Below, in pieces: positions 31,086 through 39,334 of a stretch of 39,334 nt of DNA. The first letter of the stretch is position 1, and the number at the start of each line of letters is the position of its first letter. The notes under the pieces were generated by a model. It did not search any database. It was not told the origin of the DNA and saw nothing but the letters and a program-made list of their open reading frames with translations. A program made the translations under genes and the position numbers. This stretch comes from Acidobacteriota bacterium (GTDB lineage Bacteria; Acidobacteriota; Terriglobia; Terriglobales; Acidobacteriaceae), in the NCBI GenBank assembly GCA_021806005.1, contig JAJZDM010000025.1:1-39334 (forward strand). Reading direction: 5' to 3'.

Positions 31086-33590
31086 ATGCGTTTTTCTGTG
31101 GGTCCTACCTGGTTGGGTAACGGACACTTCCAGCGCGCCAGCCTGGCCCGGCGCGCCGCCTTCACACTGCTGACCGTTGCTCTTCTTTCTACCGTCGCGC
31201 AGGCTGTGGTGGTTCGCGGACATGTGACGGATGCACTGGGAAAGCCGGTTCCGGGCAGCCTGGTGCGGCTGATACAGGACCACAAGGTGGTCGCCATGGA
31301 TTATGCGGACGCCAAGGGCGCCTTTGAGATTCGGTACGCCGAGGCGGGACGGTTTACCCTGGTCGGCACGGCAGGGGGCTATCTGCCCGCGGTGGGCATG
31401 GAGATCTACGGCGGCGCAACCGATGTGGTGCAGCAGGATGTGGTGTTGTCCTCCAACACCGTGCGCCAGGACGTTACGGTGAGCGCGACCGGGATCCCGA
31501 CGCCGTTGCCGCAGCTTACCTCCCCGGTGAGCGTGATTCCGCGGGAGGCGTTCTCCATGCAACCCGACCTGATCGACGCGATGCGCCAGGTTCCGGGTGT
31601 GTTCATGGTGCAGACCGGGCAGATGGGCGGCGTGACCAGCCTGTTTCTGCGCGGAGGCAGTTCTACGGCGAACATGGTGATGGTGGATGGCACGCCGGCC
31701 GATGACGTGGGAGGAACGTTCGACTTTGGAACGGTGAGTTCGGCGGCGGTGGGCAGCGTGACGGTGGTGCGCGGGCCGGATTCGGCGATGTATGGAACCG
31801 ATGCCGGCGCCGGCGTGATCACGCTGGATACCCCGAAGGGAACCACGGCCGAACCGCTGCTGGACTATGAGGGCGATGCAGGCGATCTGTGGACTTATCG
31901 CAACCAGGTTTCGCTGGGCGGGGTGATCCAGGGGCTGGATTACTACACCGCGTTCTCACGCCTGGATACCTCCAACGCGCTGCCGCTGGACGAGTACCAC
32001 ACGGAGACCGAGGCGGCCAACATCGGCTACAACTTTGCGGGCACCACCCAACTACGCTTCACGCTGCGCAACGCGGATTCCGTGCAGGGTGTGCCGGGCG
32101 CCTGGGACTTCCAGGGTGTCTCTCAGAGCAACCGGCAGGCCGACCAGGATCTCTTTGCGAGCATGACGGCGGAGAACTGGTACAAGGGCAGGTGGCACAA
32201 CCTGGTGCGCTACGCGATCGCCCGCAAGCGGGAACAGGAGCAGGAGTTCGCCGCCGGCGGAAACTACCTGACCTACGATCCGGGAGCGTACGGGCCGGGC
32301 AACGTGGGCAATGTGGTGACGATTCGCGGAGCCAACGGATACACCGCGACCGGCCAGGTACAGCTCTTTACGGGCAACAACTATGACCAGGACAGCAACC
32401 TCGACGAAGTGTACTACCAGTCGGATTACAGCTCTTCGCCGCACATGGTGGGGCTCTTCGGCTTCCGCTATGACAATGAACGGGGCTCGTTCAACGACTA
32501 CGATCCCAGCTATGACTATGTGGAACACGAGTCCTTGCACCGCCCGAACTTCGAGTTCAACCTGCAGTTCCAGGGCGAGTTCTGGCATCGCCTGTTTTAT
32601 TCTGCCGGAGGCGCGGTGGAGAAGAACCACCTGTTTGGCATCGCCGGGACGCCGAGGATCGGCCTGACGTATGTTCCCGTACGGCCGGCGCACACCCTGT
32701 TTCACGGAACGCGGCTGAGGGCCAACGTGGCGACCGGCGTGCAGGAACCGACGCTGGCCGTCCAGTTTGAAAGCCTCTACACGCAACTGCTGGCGGCGGG
32801 GGATACAACCGATATTGCGCTTTATCACATTACGCCGCAGGGGCCCGAGGACTCCCGTACCTATGATGTGGGCGTGGACCAGAGCATCTTTGGCGAGGCG
32901 CTGGTGCTGAAGGTGGGTTACTACCACAACATGTTCAACAACCAGTTGGAGGGGGTTGATGCCCAAGCTCTGGACCAGTACTTTGGCTTGAATATCAATC
33001 CCGGCGTCGGGCTGTATGAGGCGTATGTGAACTCCCTGGCCTACAGCGCCCAGGGAGCGGAGGCGGAGTTGATATGGCAGCCGCAGCCGCACTTTCTGTT
33101 CCGCGCAGGCTACACCTACATGGATGGGAGGGTGCTGCAGTCGTTCTCTTCCGATGCCGTGGCGGCGCTGCAGGGAACACCAACGGAGAACCCGAACCTG
33201 CCGGGGATTCCCATCGGCGCCCTGAGCCCCCTTGTGGGGGCGCGTCCGTTCCGCAGAGCGCCGAACTTCGGCTCCTTTAGCGCGGAGTACACACATCGCC
33301 GCATGATCGTTGCCCTGGATGGCGCCGTGGCCAGCCGTAGTGACGACTCCACCTTCCTGGAGAATGAGGATCTGAACGGCGGCAATACGCTTCTGCTGCC
33401 CAACCGAAACCTGGACTTCGGGTACACCAAGCTGGACATGAACATGAACTTTCAACTGAAGCGGGGGTTCTTTTACTTCGCCCAGTTCGACAACCTGCTC
33501 AACGACCAGCATATTGGCCCGATTGGGTACCCGTCGCTGCCGCTTACGTTCCGTACCGGGCTGGAGCTTCGGCTGGGGGGCAAACAGTAG
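31086..33590 (+). CDS. btuB: TonB-dependent receptor, likely for cobalamin (BtuB role)
   Basis: 834 residues. A signal peptide (AFTLLTVALLSTVAQA) is followed by a carboxypeptidase-regulatory-like domain (VVRGHVTDALGKPVPGSLVR), the plug (QDVTVSATGIPTPLPQLTSP and LIDAMRQVPGVFMVQTGQMG, then FLRGGSSTANMVMVDG) and a 22-strand barrel that ends in a TonB-receptor C-terminus (FFYFAQFDNLLNDQHIGP and FRTGLELRLGGKQ). The cobalamin riboswitch upstream makes cobalamin or a cobinamide the likely ligand. ATG 31086 lies eight bases after GGAGG; ATG 31080 is too close to it. The N-terminal beta domain is common in Bacteroidetes and acidobacterial receptors and absent from E. coli BtuB. No BtuCDF-like genes are in the window. 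Confidence 0.88.
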   Translation: MRFSVGPTWLGNGHFQRASLARRAAFTLLTVALLSTVAQAVVVRGHVTDALGKPVPGSLVRLIQDHKVVAMDYADAKGAFEIRYAEAGRFTLVGTAGGYLPAVGMEIYGGATDVVQQDVVLSSNTVRQDVTVSATGIPTPLPQLTSPVSVIPREAFSMQPDLIDAMRQVPGVFMVQTGQMGGVTSLFLRGGSSTANMVMVDGTPADDVGGTFDFGTVSSAAVGSVTVVRGPDSAMYGTDAGAGVITLDTPKGTTAEPLLDYEGDAGDLWTYRNQVSLGGVIQGLDYYTAFSRLDTSNALPLDEYHTETEAANIGYNFAGTTQLRFTLRNADSVQGVPGAWDFQGVSQSNRQADQDLFASMTAENWYKGRWHNLVRYAIARKREQEQEFAAGGNYLTYDPGAYGPGNVGNVVTIRGANGYTATGQVQLFTGNNYDQDSNLDEVYYQSDYSSSPHMVGLFGFRYDNERGSFNDYDPSYDYVEHESLHRPNFEFNLQFQGEFWHRLFYSAGGAVEKNHLFGIAGTPRIGLTYVPVRPAHTLFHGTRLRANVATGVQEPTLAVQFESLYTQLLAAGDTTDIALYHITPQGPEDSRTYDVGVDQSIFGEALVLKVGYYHNMFNNQLEGVDAQALDQYFGLNINPGVGLYEAYVNSLAYSAQGAEAELIWQPQPHFLFRAGYTYMDGRVLQSFSSDAVAALQGTPTENPNLPGIPIGALSPLVGARPFRRAPNFGSFSAEYTHRRMIVALDGAVASRSDDSTFLENEDLNGGNTLLLPNRNLDFGYTKLDMNMNFQLKRGFFYFAQFDNLLNDQHIGPIGYPSLPLTFRTGLELRLGGKQ

Positions 33591-33968
33591 GGTGCCCCGG
33601 CAGGCGCCGGGCCGGGAAGAGGACGAGATCTCAAGGAGGGATCTCCGGCGGTGCATAAATGTCACCGGATCAATGCCATTCTCGCCGGCGGAGGGTGACG
33701 TCTCCGGCATCTCAATTTTTCATGACGGGTCATCGCATCTTTTTCCCCGGGGTTGGGTTTTCCGGATGGGGGTGCGAAGTGGCGTCTTCTTCCTGCCCCG
33801 GCAGGCCAGCCTGCCAGGACCCCGGGTTTTTGGGAGGGGAGACGCAGTTCGATACCGGGGCCCGGCGTTGCACTACAGGAAAGATGCTCTATGGATTAGG
33901 ATTACCCCGGGGCCCGGTTGCCATCCAGCATCGGAGAATACCGTCTAACTGAGTTGGAGGAAGAGGAA
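33591..33968. other. Intergenic stretch after the receptor gene
   Basis: About 380 bases, rich in GC hairpin potential, with no convincing gene. A terminator-like hairpin at 33800-33831 is listed separately. Confidence 0.4.
33800..33831 (+). terminator. Weak terminator-like hairpin
   Basis: GGCAGG (33800-33805) pairs with CCTGCC (33810-33815), followed by AGGACCCCGGG and a GTTTTT tract ending at 33831. Overlapping alternative stems exist (CCTGCC at 33792-33797). It could end the receptor transcript but the T-tract is offset from the stem. Confidence 0.3.
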
Positions 33969-34913
33969 ATGTCCAGGAACCTATACAGAAAAGCCTTACC
34001 CGTCTTGCTGGCCGGGGTTGCGGTTGTGGCTCCGTCCTTGTATGCCCAGGGAATTCCCAATGAAGCCCTGCTTCCCACCACGGCGACGATAACGGTGGAA
34101 GCCAAGACCCTGGTCCCGTTGGATCCAAAGAAGCTTAGGCTTGAAGTGGGACGCGATGTGATTCCGATCCGTTCGGTCACGCCCATCCCTCCTCCGGCCA
34201 CGCAACTGGCGATTCTGATCGACGATGGTCTGCGGGGGTCGTTCGACAACCAACTCTCCGACCTGGCGCAGTTCATCGAGCAACTGCCGCCGGGCGTCCA
34301 GGTGCTGCTGGGGTACATGCGCAACGGCATCGTGCTTGGCATGCACACTTTTTCCGCAGATCACCAGGCGGTGGTCGCCTCGATGCGCATTCCGATTGAG
34401 ATTGCGGGTGTGGATGCGAGCCCGTATTTCACCCTTTCGAACTTCGTGAAGCAGTGGCCGTCGAATTCTCCGGGCCCACGGTTTGTTCTGATGATTACCA
34501 ACGGGATCGATCCGTACAACGGCTCAACCTCGATCATGAATCAGGACAGCCCCTATGTGCAGTCGGCACAGGATGATGCGCAGCGGGCCGGCGTGGCGGT
34601 GTACTCGATCTACTGGGGCCAGAGCTGGCCGCGGCGGGCGTTTGGAAGTCTGAGCGGTCAGAGCTACCTGGCCCAGGTTGGCGATGCCACCGGAGCCGCG
34701 TCCTACAACATTGGAACCATCACGCCGCCGGATCTTACGCCTTACCTGAAGCAGTTCAAGCAGGCGGTAGCGAACAGCTACCTGATCCAGTTTGACCTGC
34801 CAGCGGAGAAGGTAAAACCGGACACGCTGATTCACATCCGGCTCACGACCAGTCAGCACGGTATCAAGCTGCATGTGCCGAATAATGTGCATCCTGGGGT
34901 GAATCTGGACTAA
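33969..34913 (+). CDS. Secreted VWFA-related protein
   Basis: 314 residues, signal peptide (RKALPVLLAGVAVVAPSLYA). The mature part is a von Willebrand A-like domain of the type common and highly paralogous in acidobacteria: LAILIDDGLRGSFDNQLSDL stands where the DxSxS metal site would be, then FIEQLPPGVQVLLGYMRNG, RFVLMITNGIDPYNG and AGVAVYSIYWG. The metal motif is degenerate (DDGLRGS), so metal binding is doubtful. A beta-rich C-terminus follows. GAGGAAGAGG precedes ATG 33969; the frame from 33918 is rejected. The function of these proteins is unknown; adhesion or envelope assembly is usual speculation. Confidence 0.8.
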   Translation: MSRNLYRKALPVLLAGVAVVAPSLYAQGIPNEALLPTTATITVEAKTLVPLDPKKLRLEVGRDVIPIRSVTPIPPPATQLAILIDDGLRGSFDNQLSDLAQFIEQLPPGVQVLLGYMRNGIVLGMHTFSADHQAVVASMRIPIEIAGVDASPYFTLSNFVKQWPSNSPGPRFVLMITNGIDPYNGSTSIMNQDSPYVQSAQDDAQRAGVAVYSIYWGQSWPRRAFGSLSGQSYLAQVGDATGAASYNIGTITPPDLTPYLKQFKQAVANSYLIQFDLPAEKVKPDTLIHIRLTTSQHGIKLHVPNNVHPGVNLD

Positions 34914-34948
34914 ACGGGGCAGGCGTAAAGGACGGGTTGGTCATTTTG

Positions 34949-35075
34949 AGGTTCGGCTGCAAGCCGGGGCTTCGCCCCTCAGGCTCTTGCGAGGATTCGG
35001 GCGCTCTCTCCCGGGGAGGGCGCCGCGGAGTTCCGGAGAGCGGGGGTGGGGAGAACGGCCAGGCCGAACCTTTTT
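34949..35075 (+). terminator. Large nested hairpin structure ending in a T-tract
   Basis: AGGTTCGGC (34949-34957) pairs perfectly with GCCGAACCT (35063-35071), and TTTTCTTTG continues the T-tract. Inside lie smaller hairpins, for example GGGGCTTCGCCCC and GGCGC paired with GGCGCC around CTCTCCCGGGGAG. The final stem plus T-tract fits an intrinsic terminator after the VWFA gene; the large internal part suggests a structured RNA. Confidence 0.45.
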
Positions 35076-35156
35076 CTTTGTATTTTTGCAGGGTCGCCGG
35101 TGGGACCGGGTGATTCCTTAATCTGAAAACTGTACCATGGAGCAGGAACGAGGTGT

Positions 35157-37592
35157 ATGAACGAGGGACGTTGGGTTCTGTTGATTGCGAGTGAGGTGGG
35201 TGGGACCGATTCGGTCTCAGACCGCGCGATGGAGCGTTTGGTGGAGGCCATTGCGGCGGAGGGGTATGAGGTGGTGAGGACTTCGACGCCCGAGGATGGG
35301 TTGTCGCTGGTCACCTCCGATCCATCGCACAGCGCGATTCTGCTGGACTGGGATCTGGAGGGGGAGAACCAGTTCGATGAGCGCGTCGCATTGAAGATCC
35401 TGCGAGCCGTCCGCCGGCGCAACAAGAAGATTCCTATCTTTCTGATCGCCGACCGGACGCTGGTGAGCGAACTGCCGCTGGAGGTGGTCAAGCAGGTGCA
35501 TGAGTACATCCACCTGTTTGGCGATACGCCGGCGTTCATTGCCAACCGCGTAGACTTTGCGGTGGAGCGGTACCACGAGCAGTTGTTGCCGCCCTACTTC
35601 CGGGAGTTGAAGAAGTACACCGACCAGGGAGCCTACTCCTGGGATGCGCCGGGGCACATGGGCGGAGTGGCCTACCTGAAGCATCCGGTGGGCATGGAGT
35701 TTCACAAGTTCTTCGGTGAAAATATCATGCGCTCGGACCTGGGCATCTCTACCTCTCCGCTGGGTTCGTGGCTGGATCACCTGGGGCCTCCGGGAGAGAG
35801 CGAGCGCAACGCGGCGCGGATCTTTGGCGCAGACTGGACGTTTTATGTGCTGGGGGGATCTTCGGCGTCCAACCAGATTGTGGGCCACGGGGTGATTGCG
35901 CAGGACGACATGGTGCTGGCGGATGCGAACTGCCACAAGTCGATCAGCCACTCGCTGACGGTTACGGGCGCACGGCCGGTGTACTTCAAGCCGACGCGCA
36001 ACGGCTACGGGATGATCGGTCTGGTGCCGCTCAAGCGCTTCAGCCCGGAGAACGTGCAGGCGCTGATCGACCGCAGTCCTTTTACGGCGGGGGCGCGCTC
36101 CAGAATGCCGACCTATGCGGTGGTGACCAACTCCACATATGACGGGCTGTGCTACAACGTGAACCGGGTGGTGGAGGAGCTCTCCAAGAGCGTGCCGCGG
36201 GTGCACTTTGATGAGGCGTGGTACGCCTATGCGAAGTTCCACGAGATCTATCGGGGGCGCTATGCGATGGGTGTGCAGGACGAGATGCCGAACCGGCCGG
36301 TGATCTTCTCGACGCAGTCCACGCACAAGATGCTGGCGGCGTTCTCGATGGCCTCCATGGTGCATGTGAAGCTGAGCTCGCGGGCGCCGCTGGATTACGA
36401 CCAGTTCAACGAAGCGTTCATGATGCACGGCAGCACCTCACCCTTCTATCCGCTGATTGCGTCGATTGACGTGGCGGCGGCGATGATGGATGATCCGGCG
36501 GGTCCGACGCTGATGAGCGAGACGCTGCAGGACGCCATCAGCTTCCGCAAGGCGATGTCGTCGATTGCGCACCGGCTGCGCAAGGCTGAGCAGGGGTGGT
36601 TCTTCCGTCTCTACCAGCCGGAGTACGTCTTTGATCCGCTGGATGGGAAGACGTATCTGCTGGAGGAGGCGGCCGATGGGCTACTGACCAACCAATCCAG
36701 CGCGTGGACGCTGAAGCCGGGAGAGGAGTGGCACGGTTACCAGGACGAGGATATCGCCGACGACTACTGCATGCTGGATCCCACCAAGGTGACGATTCTT
36801 GCGCCCGGAGTGAATGCTCAGGGGGTCTTTGCCGACTGGGGGATTCCAGCCGCGATTCTGACCGAGTTTCTGGATGGCCGGCGAGTGGAGATTGCGCGGA
36901 CGGGAGACTACACCGTGCTGGTGCTGTTCTCCGTGGGCACCAGCAAAGGCAAGTGGGGCGCGCTGCTGGAGAACCTCTTCGAGTTCAAGCGACTCTACGA
37001 CAGCGAGGCGCCGCTGGAAGAGGCGCTGCCGGAGCTGGTGATGAAGTATCCGGCGCGTTACCGCAACGTGACGCTGAAGGAGCTGAGCGACGAGATGCAC
37101 TCGGTGATGCAGCAACTGAATCTCCCGGTGCTGGTGAATGCAGCCGCCGACGAGGACTTTGATCCGGTGCTGACGCCGGCCCAGACCTACCAGAAGCTGC
37201 TGCGCGGTGAGACCGAGAAGGTGCGTTTTGCCGAGATGGCCGGCAGGATCGCCGCGGTGATGCTGGTGCCGTATCCGCCGGGCATTCCGATGTCGATGCC
37301 GGGCGAGCGGCTGGGCAGCGCAGAGAGCCCGGTGATCAAGCTGATTCTGGCCATGGAGGAGTTTGGCAAGCGGTTTCCCGGGTTTGAGCGCGAGACGCAC
37401 GGCATCGAGGTGGATGAGAACGGAGATTACTGGATGCGCGCGGTGATCGAGACGGGGAGCGTGCGAAGGAATGGCCGCAAGCAGAAGGGGCCGAGTTCGG
37501 CGCCTCCGGTGAAGCGGCGCAAGAAGAGCCTGCCCGGCGATGATGGTCCGCCAGGTCCGGGCACGCCCATCCGGATCTCACCCGAGCGGTAG
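35157..37592 (+). CDS. Orn/Lys/Arg decarboxylase (PLP-dependent, AdiA-like)
   Basis: 811 residues, fold type I PLP enzyme that removes CO2 from a basic amino acid to make a polyamine or agmatine. The N-terminal wing domain (1-130) is receiver-like, with AILLDWDLEGENQFDERVAL. The catalytic core begins near YSWDAPGHMGGVAYLKHPVG; the cofactor is held through HFDEAWYAYAKFHEIYRG and FSTQSTHKMLAAFSMASMVH, where Lys391 is the expected Schiff-base lysine. The C-terminal domain ends around LVPYPPGIPMSMPGERLG, followed by a basic, Pro-rich tail not usual for AdiA. GAGGTGT precedes ATG 35157. Arginine is the most likely substrate by overall resemblance but lysine cannot be excluded. A GMC-type oxidoreductase gene follows 114 bp later. 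Confidence 0.9.
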   Translation: MNEGRWVLLIASEVGGTDSVSDRAMERLVEAIAAEGYEVVRTSTPEDGLSLVTSDPSHSAILLDWDLEGENQFDERVALKILRAVRRRNKKIPIFLIADRTLVSELPLEVVKQVHEYIHLFGDTPAFIANRVDFAVERYHEQLLPPYFRELKKYTDQGAYSWDAPGHMGGVAYLKHPVGMEFHKFFGENIMRSDLGISTSPLGSWLDHLGPPGESERNAARIFGADWTFYVLGGSSASNQIVGHGVIAQDDMVLADANCHKSISHSLTVTGARPVYFKPTRNGYGMIGLVPLKRFSPENVQALIDRSPFTAGARSRMPTYAVVTNSTYDGLCYNVNRVVEELSKSVPRVHFDEAWYAYAKFHEIYRGRYAMGVQDEMPNRPVIFSTQSTHKMLAAFSMASMVHVKLSSRAPLDYDQFNEAFMMHGSTSPFYPLIASIDVAAAMMDDPAGPTLMSETLQDAISFRKAMSSIAHRLRKAEQGWFFRLYQPEYVFDPLDGKTYLLEEAADGLLTNQSSAWTLKPGEEWHGYQDEDIADDYCMLDPTKVTILAPGVNAQGVFADWGIPAAILTEFLDGRRVEIARTGDYTVLVLFSVGTSKGKWGALLENLFEFKRLYDSEAPLEEALPELVMKYPARYRNVTLKELSDEMHSVMQQLNLPVLVNAAADEDFDPVLTPAQTYQKLLRGETEKVRFAEMAGRIAAVMLVPYPPGIPMSMPGERLGSAESPVIKLILAMEEFGKRFPGFERETHGIEVDENGDYWMRAVIETGSVRRNGRKQKGPSSAPPVKRRKKSLPGDDGPPGPGTPIRISPER

Positions 37593-37706
37593 CCGCTCCA
37601 GAGTGGGCTGAGCGGGTCCGACGGCAGGAGTTGGGCTTCGCCCTGTGGACTGCGCCGGGGCGAAGGTATTTCTCCCTGATGCCGGGCTGCTGCAAGGAGA
37701 GGCTGC

Positions 37707-39323
37707 ATGGAGATCGATCTTGCGACCGTGGAGGCTCCGGGAGAGGCGGTTCGCGCGCAGGTCTGCGTGATCGGAGCGGGGATCGCCGGGCTGGCGCTGG
37801 CGCGAAGGCTGGCACTGAGCGGTGTGGATGTGGTGGTGCTGGAGGCCGGTGGACTTTGTCTTGAGGCCGGCGGGCAGGCGATCTTCGCCGCTGCCGAGCT
37901 GCGGGGGCATTTGAATGTAGGCACCATCGAGGGACGCTTCCGGGTCTTTGGCGGCTCGTCGCTGCGCTGGGGCGGCCAGGTGCTCTCTCTGGGCGGCGGG
38001 ACGGCCTGGCCGGTGGGTGCTCAGGAGTTGGCCCCCTATGCGAGCGAGGCGGAGGGCCTGCTGGAGGTGGGGGAGCTTCCGTTTGATGCGGCTGGGTTCT
38101 TCGCGGCGATTGGGAGGTCTGAACCGCGGCTGCTGAGCGGGCTGCGCGAGGTGGACGCGAGGGTCTCCAAGTGGATGGCCTTTCCGAGGCGGAATCTGGC
38201 TGCTTCACTGGGCAGGGACGTGGTGGAGCGTGCCCGGGTATACCTGCACGCGCAGGTGGTGGAGCTGCGACTGGGTTCGGGAGCCGGGCGCGGAGGCGCC
38301 CTGGCAGGTGACCGGGGCCGGGTTGGGGTGGTGGTGGTGAAGACGCCGGCGGGAGCGCTGGTGCGGTTTGAGGCCCTGGAGGTGGTACTGGCGGCCGGTA
38401 CGGTGGAGACGGCGCGGCTACTGCTGGCGTCGCGCTCTGTGGCTGAAGAGGGGGTTGGCAATGCGCACGGCCAGGTGGGGAGAAACTTCCATGATCATCT
38501 GACGCTGACGGCAGCCACGCTGACCGGCGAGGCGCGGGCGCGGGTGGCGGCAGAGCTGAGGCCCTGGGTGTTCTTTGCCGGGGTGAGCGATATGCGGGGT
38601 GGAACGCTGCACAGCATGAAGCTGGAAGCGTCGCGGGAGCTACGGGAGCGGCTGGATCTGAATCCAATTCTGGCTCATATTGCGATTGAGGAGCCGGAGG
38701 GATCGGGGATTGCGGTGGTGCGGGAGATGCTGACCTCGGTGCAGCGGGGTGAGGCCGGCCGGGCACTGACCGCGTATGCGCTGAAGATCCCCGGGGCGAT
38801 GCTGGACGGCGCCCGGCTGGTGCTGGGAGCGAAGCTGCAAAATCGGAGGTTTCTCTCCAGGAAAGCGGTGTTATCGCTGCAGTTCAACCTGGCGCAGGAT
38901 GCTCCGTCCGCCTCCCGGATCACGCTGGGACGCGAGCTGGATCCGTTTGGCGTGCCGCAGGCGGTGGTGGACTGGCGGGTGAGCGGGCACGAGATGGACT
39001 CGATACGGCGCTATGCGGCGCATCTTCGGGAGCAGTTTGAGGTGATGGGGCTCGCGGGCGTGCAGTGGGCCAGGGGCGTGTTGGACGGAGATGTGCCGAT
39101 GGACGGCCTTGAAGATGCCCGCCACGCCATGGGAGGCGCCTGCATGGGGGACGATCCGCGCAGCAGCGTGGTGGATGGAGAGATGCGGGTGCACGGGGTG
39201 GAGAATCTGTCCATTGCCAGCGCAGCGACGTTTCCGGATGGAAGTCCGCAATTGCCCACACTGACGATGATGGCTCTGGCGCTGCGGCTGGCGGAGAGGA
39301 TCCAGACGCGGCTTGCCGGGTGA
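37707..39323 (+). CDS. GMC-type FAD-dependent oxidoreductase
   Basis: 538 residues. The FAD-binding Rossmann motif CVIGAGIAGLALARRLALSG starts near residue 20, followed by VVVLEAGG. FGGSSLRWGGQVLSLGGGTA matches the second GMC signature region. A second nucleotide stretch, VVLAAGTVETARLLLASRSV, lies mid-protein. The C-terminal block carries the catalytic His473 in ARHAMGGACMGDDPRSSVVD and VENLSIASAATFPDGSPQLP. In most GMC enzymes the second active-site residue (Asn or His) comes just before PT; here it is Leu516 in PQLPT. AAGGAG precedes ATG 37707. It follows the decarboxylase gene and ends just before the window edge. The substrate, probably an alcohol or sugar, is unknown. Confidence 0.8.
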   Translation: MEIDLATVEAPGEAVRAQVCVIGAGIAGLALARRLALSGVDVVVLEAGGLCLEAGGQAIFAAAELRGHLNVGTIEGRFRVFGGSSLRWGGQVLSLGGGTAWPVGAQELAPYASEAEGLLEVGELPFDAAGFFAAIGRSEPRLLSGLREVDARVSKWMAFPRRNLAASLGRDVVERARVYLHAQVVELRLGSGAGRGGALAGDRGRVGVVVVKTPAGALVRFEALEVVLAAGTVETARLLLASRSVAEEGVGNAHGQVGRNFHDHLTLTAATLTGEARARVAAELRPWVFFAGVSDMRGGTLHSMKLEASRELRERLDLNPILAHIAIEEPEGSGIAVVREMLTSVQRGEAGRALTAYALKIPGAMLDGARLVLGAKLQNRRFLSRKAVLSLQFNLAQDAPSASRITLGRELDPFGVPQAVVDWRVSGHEMDSIRRYAAHLREQFEVMGLAGVQWARGVLDGDVPMDGLEDARHAMGGACMGDDPRSSVVDGEMRVHGVENLSIASAATFPDGSPQLPTLTMMALALRLAERIQTRLAG

Positions 39324-39334
39324 GAGTTGCGGCG

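Noticed and set aside
32052-33710. A 552-codon minus-strand frame.
   Set aside because: It is antisense to the TonB-dependent receptor; composition and lack of motifs mark it as a shadow.
37336-38766. A 476-codon minus-strand frame very rich in Pro, Ser and Arg.
   Set aside because: It is a GC-rich shadow opposite the decarboxylase end and the GMC gene, with low-complexity composition and no motif.

Overview
The window looks like a chromosomal segment of an acidobacterium (Terriglobia / Acidobacteriaceae type). It is GC-rich. It carries lineage-typical families: a small secreted DUF5818-like protein, a VWFA-related secreted protein, and a secreted carboxypeptidase-regulatory-domain protein with a C-terminal membrane anchor. 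This placement is inferred from gene content; no rRNA marker is present.

Layout. (1) 1-2.7 kb is a decayed mobile zone ending at a tRNA-Arg(CCU) gene. It holds two paralogous excisionase-like HTH genes, each with the same 23-bp motif exactly 63 bp upstream of its start, relics of IS21-, ISL3- and IS1380-like transposases, and tandem 11-bp repeats beside the tRNA 3' end. (2) 2.9-3.8 kb encodes a GT2 glycosyltransferase with two C-terminal membrane segments. (3) 4.3-6.9 kb encodes a membrane histidine kinase and an NtrC-type sigma-54 activator. (4) 7.4-17.5 kb is a long minus-strand set of genes: a Cys-rich secreted protein, a two-repeat secreted protein, CusC-, CusB-, NosL-like and CusA-like proteins, a lytic transglycosylase, a DUF2318 Cys protein and a TPR protein. 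Several neighbours overlap by 1-4 bases. (5) 17.9-22.2 kb, minus strand, holds an OprB-like porin, the DUF5818 protein, the carboxypeptidase-regulatory protein and a frameshifted CcmI-like relic. (6) 22.8-26.6 kb holds IS701 and IS256 relics flanking a plus-strand pair: a fused monoheme cytochrome/outer-membrane barrel (Cyc2-like architecture) and a diheme cytochrome c. (7) 26.6-39.3 kb is mostly ordinary metabolism on the plus strand: an AgaS-type SIS isomerase, an amidohydrolase, a quinone oxidoreductase, a cobalamin riboswitch with a TonB-dependent receptor, a VWFA-related protein, an Orn/Lys/Arg decarboxylase and a GMC-type oxidoreductase.

The most interesting reading is that regions 3-6 form one regulon. 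Sigma-54-type -24/-12 sequences lie upstream of the Cus gene set (17562-17577), the DUF5818 gene (20323-20341, in a palindrome) and the cytochrome-porin gene (23365-23380). A repeated dyad (half-site AAATNNGGCA, 5-base spacer) lies about 115-130 bp upstream of the predicted start sites in two of these cases, the usual position of an NtrC-type enhancer site. A third dyad precedes the carboxypeptidase-regulatory gene. The proposal is that the NtrBC-type pair controls a copper/silver efflux plus envelope electron-transfer system. This is inference from sequence patterns read by eye; no database or motif search was run.
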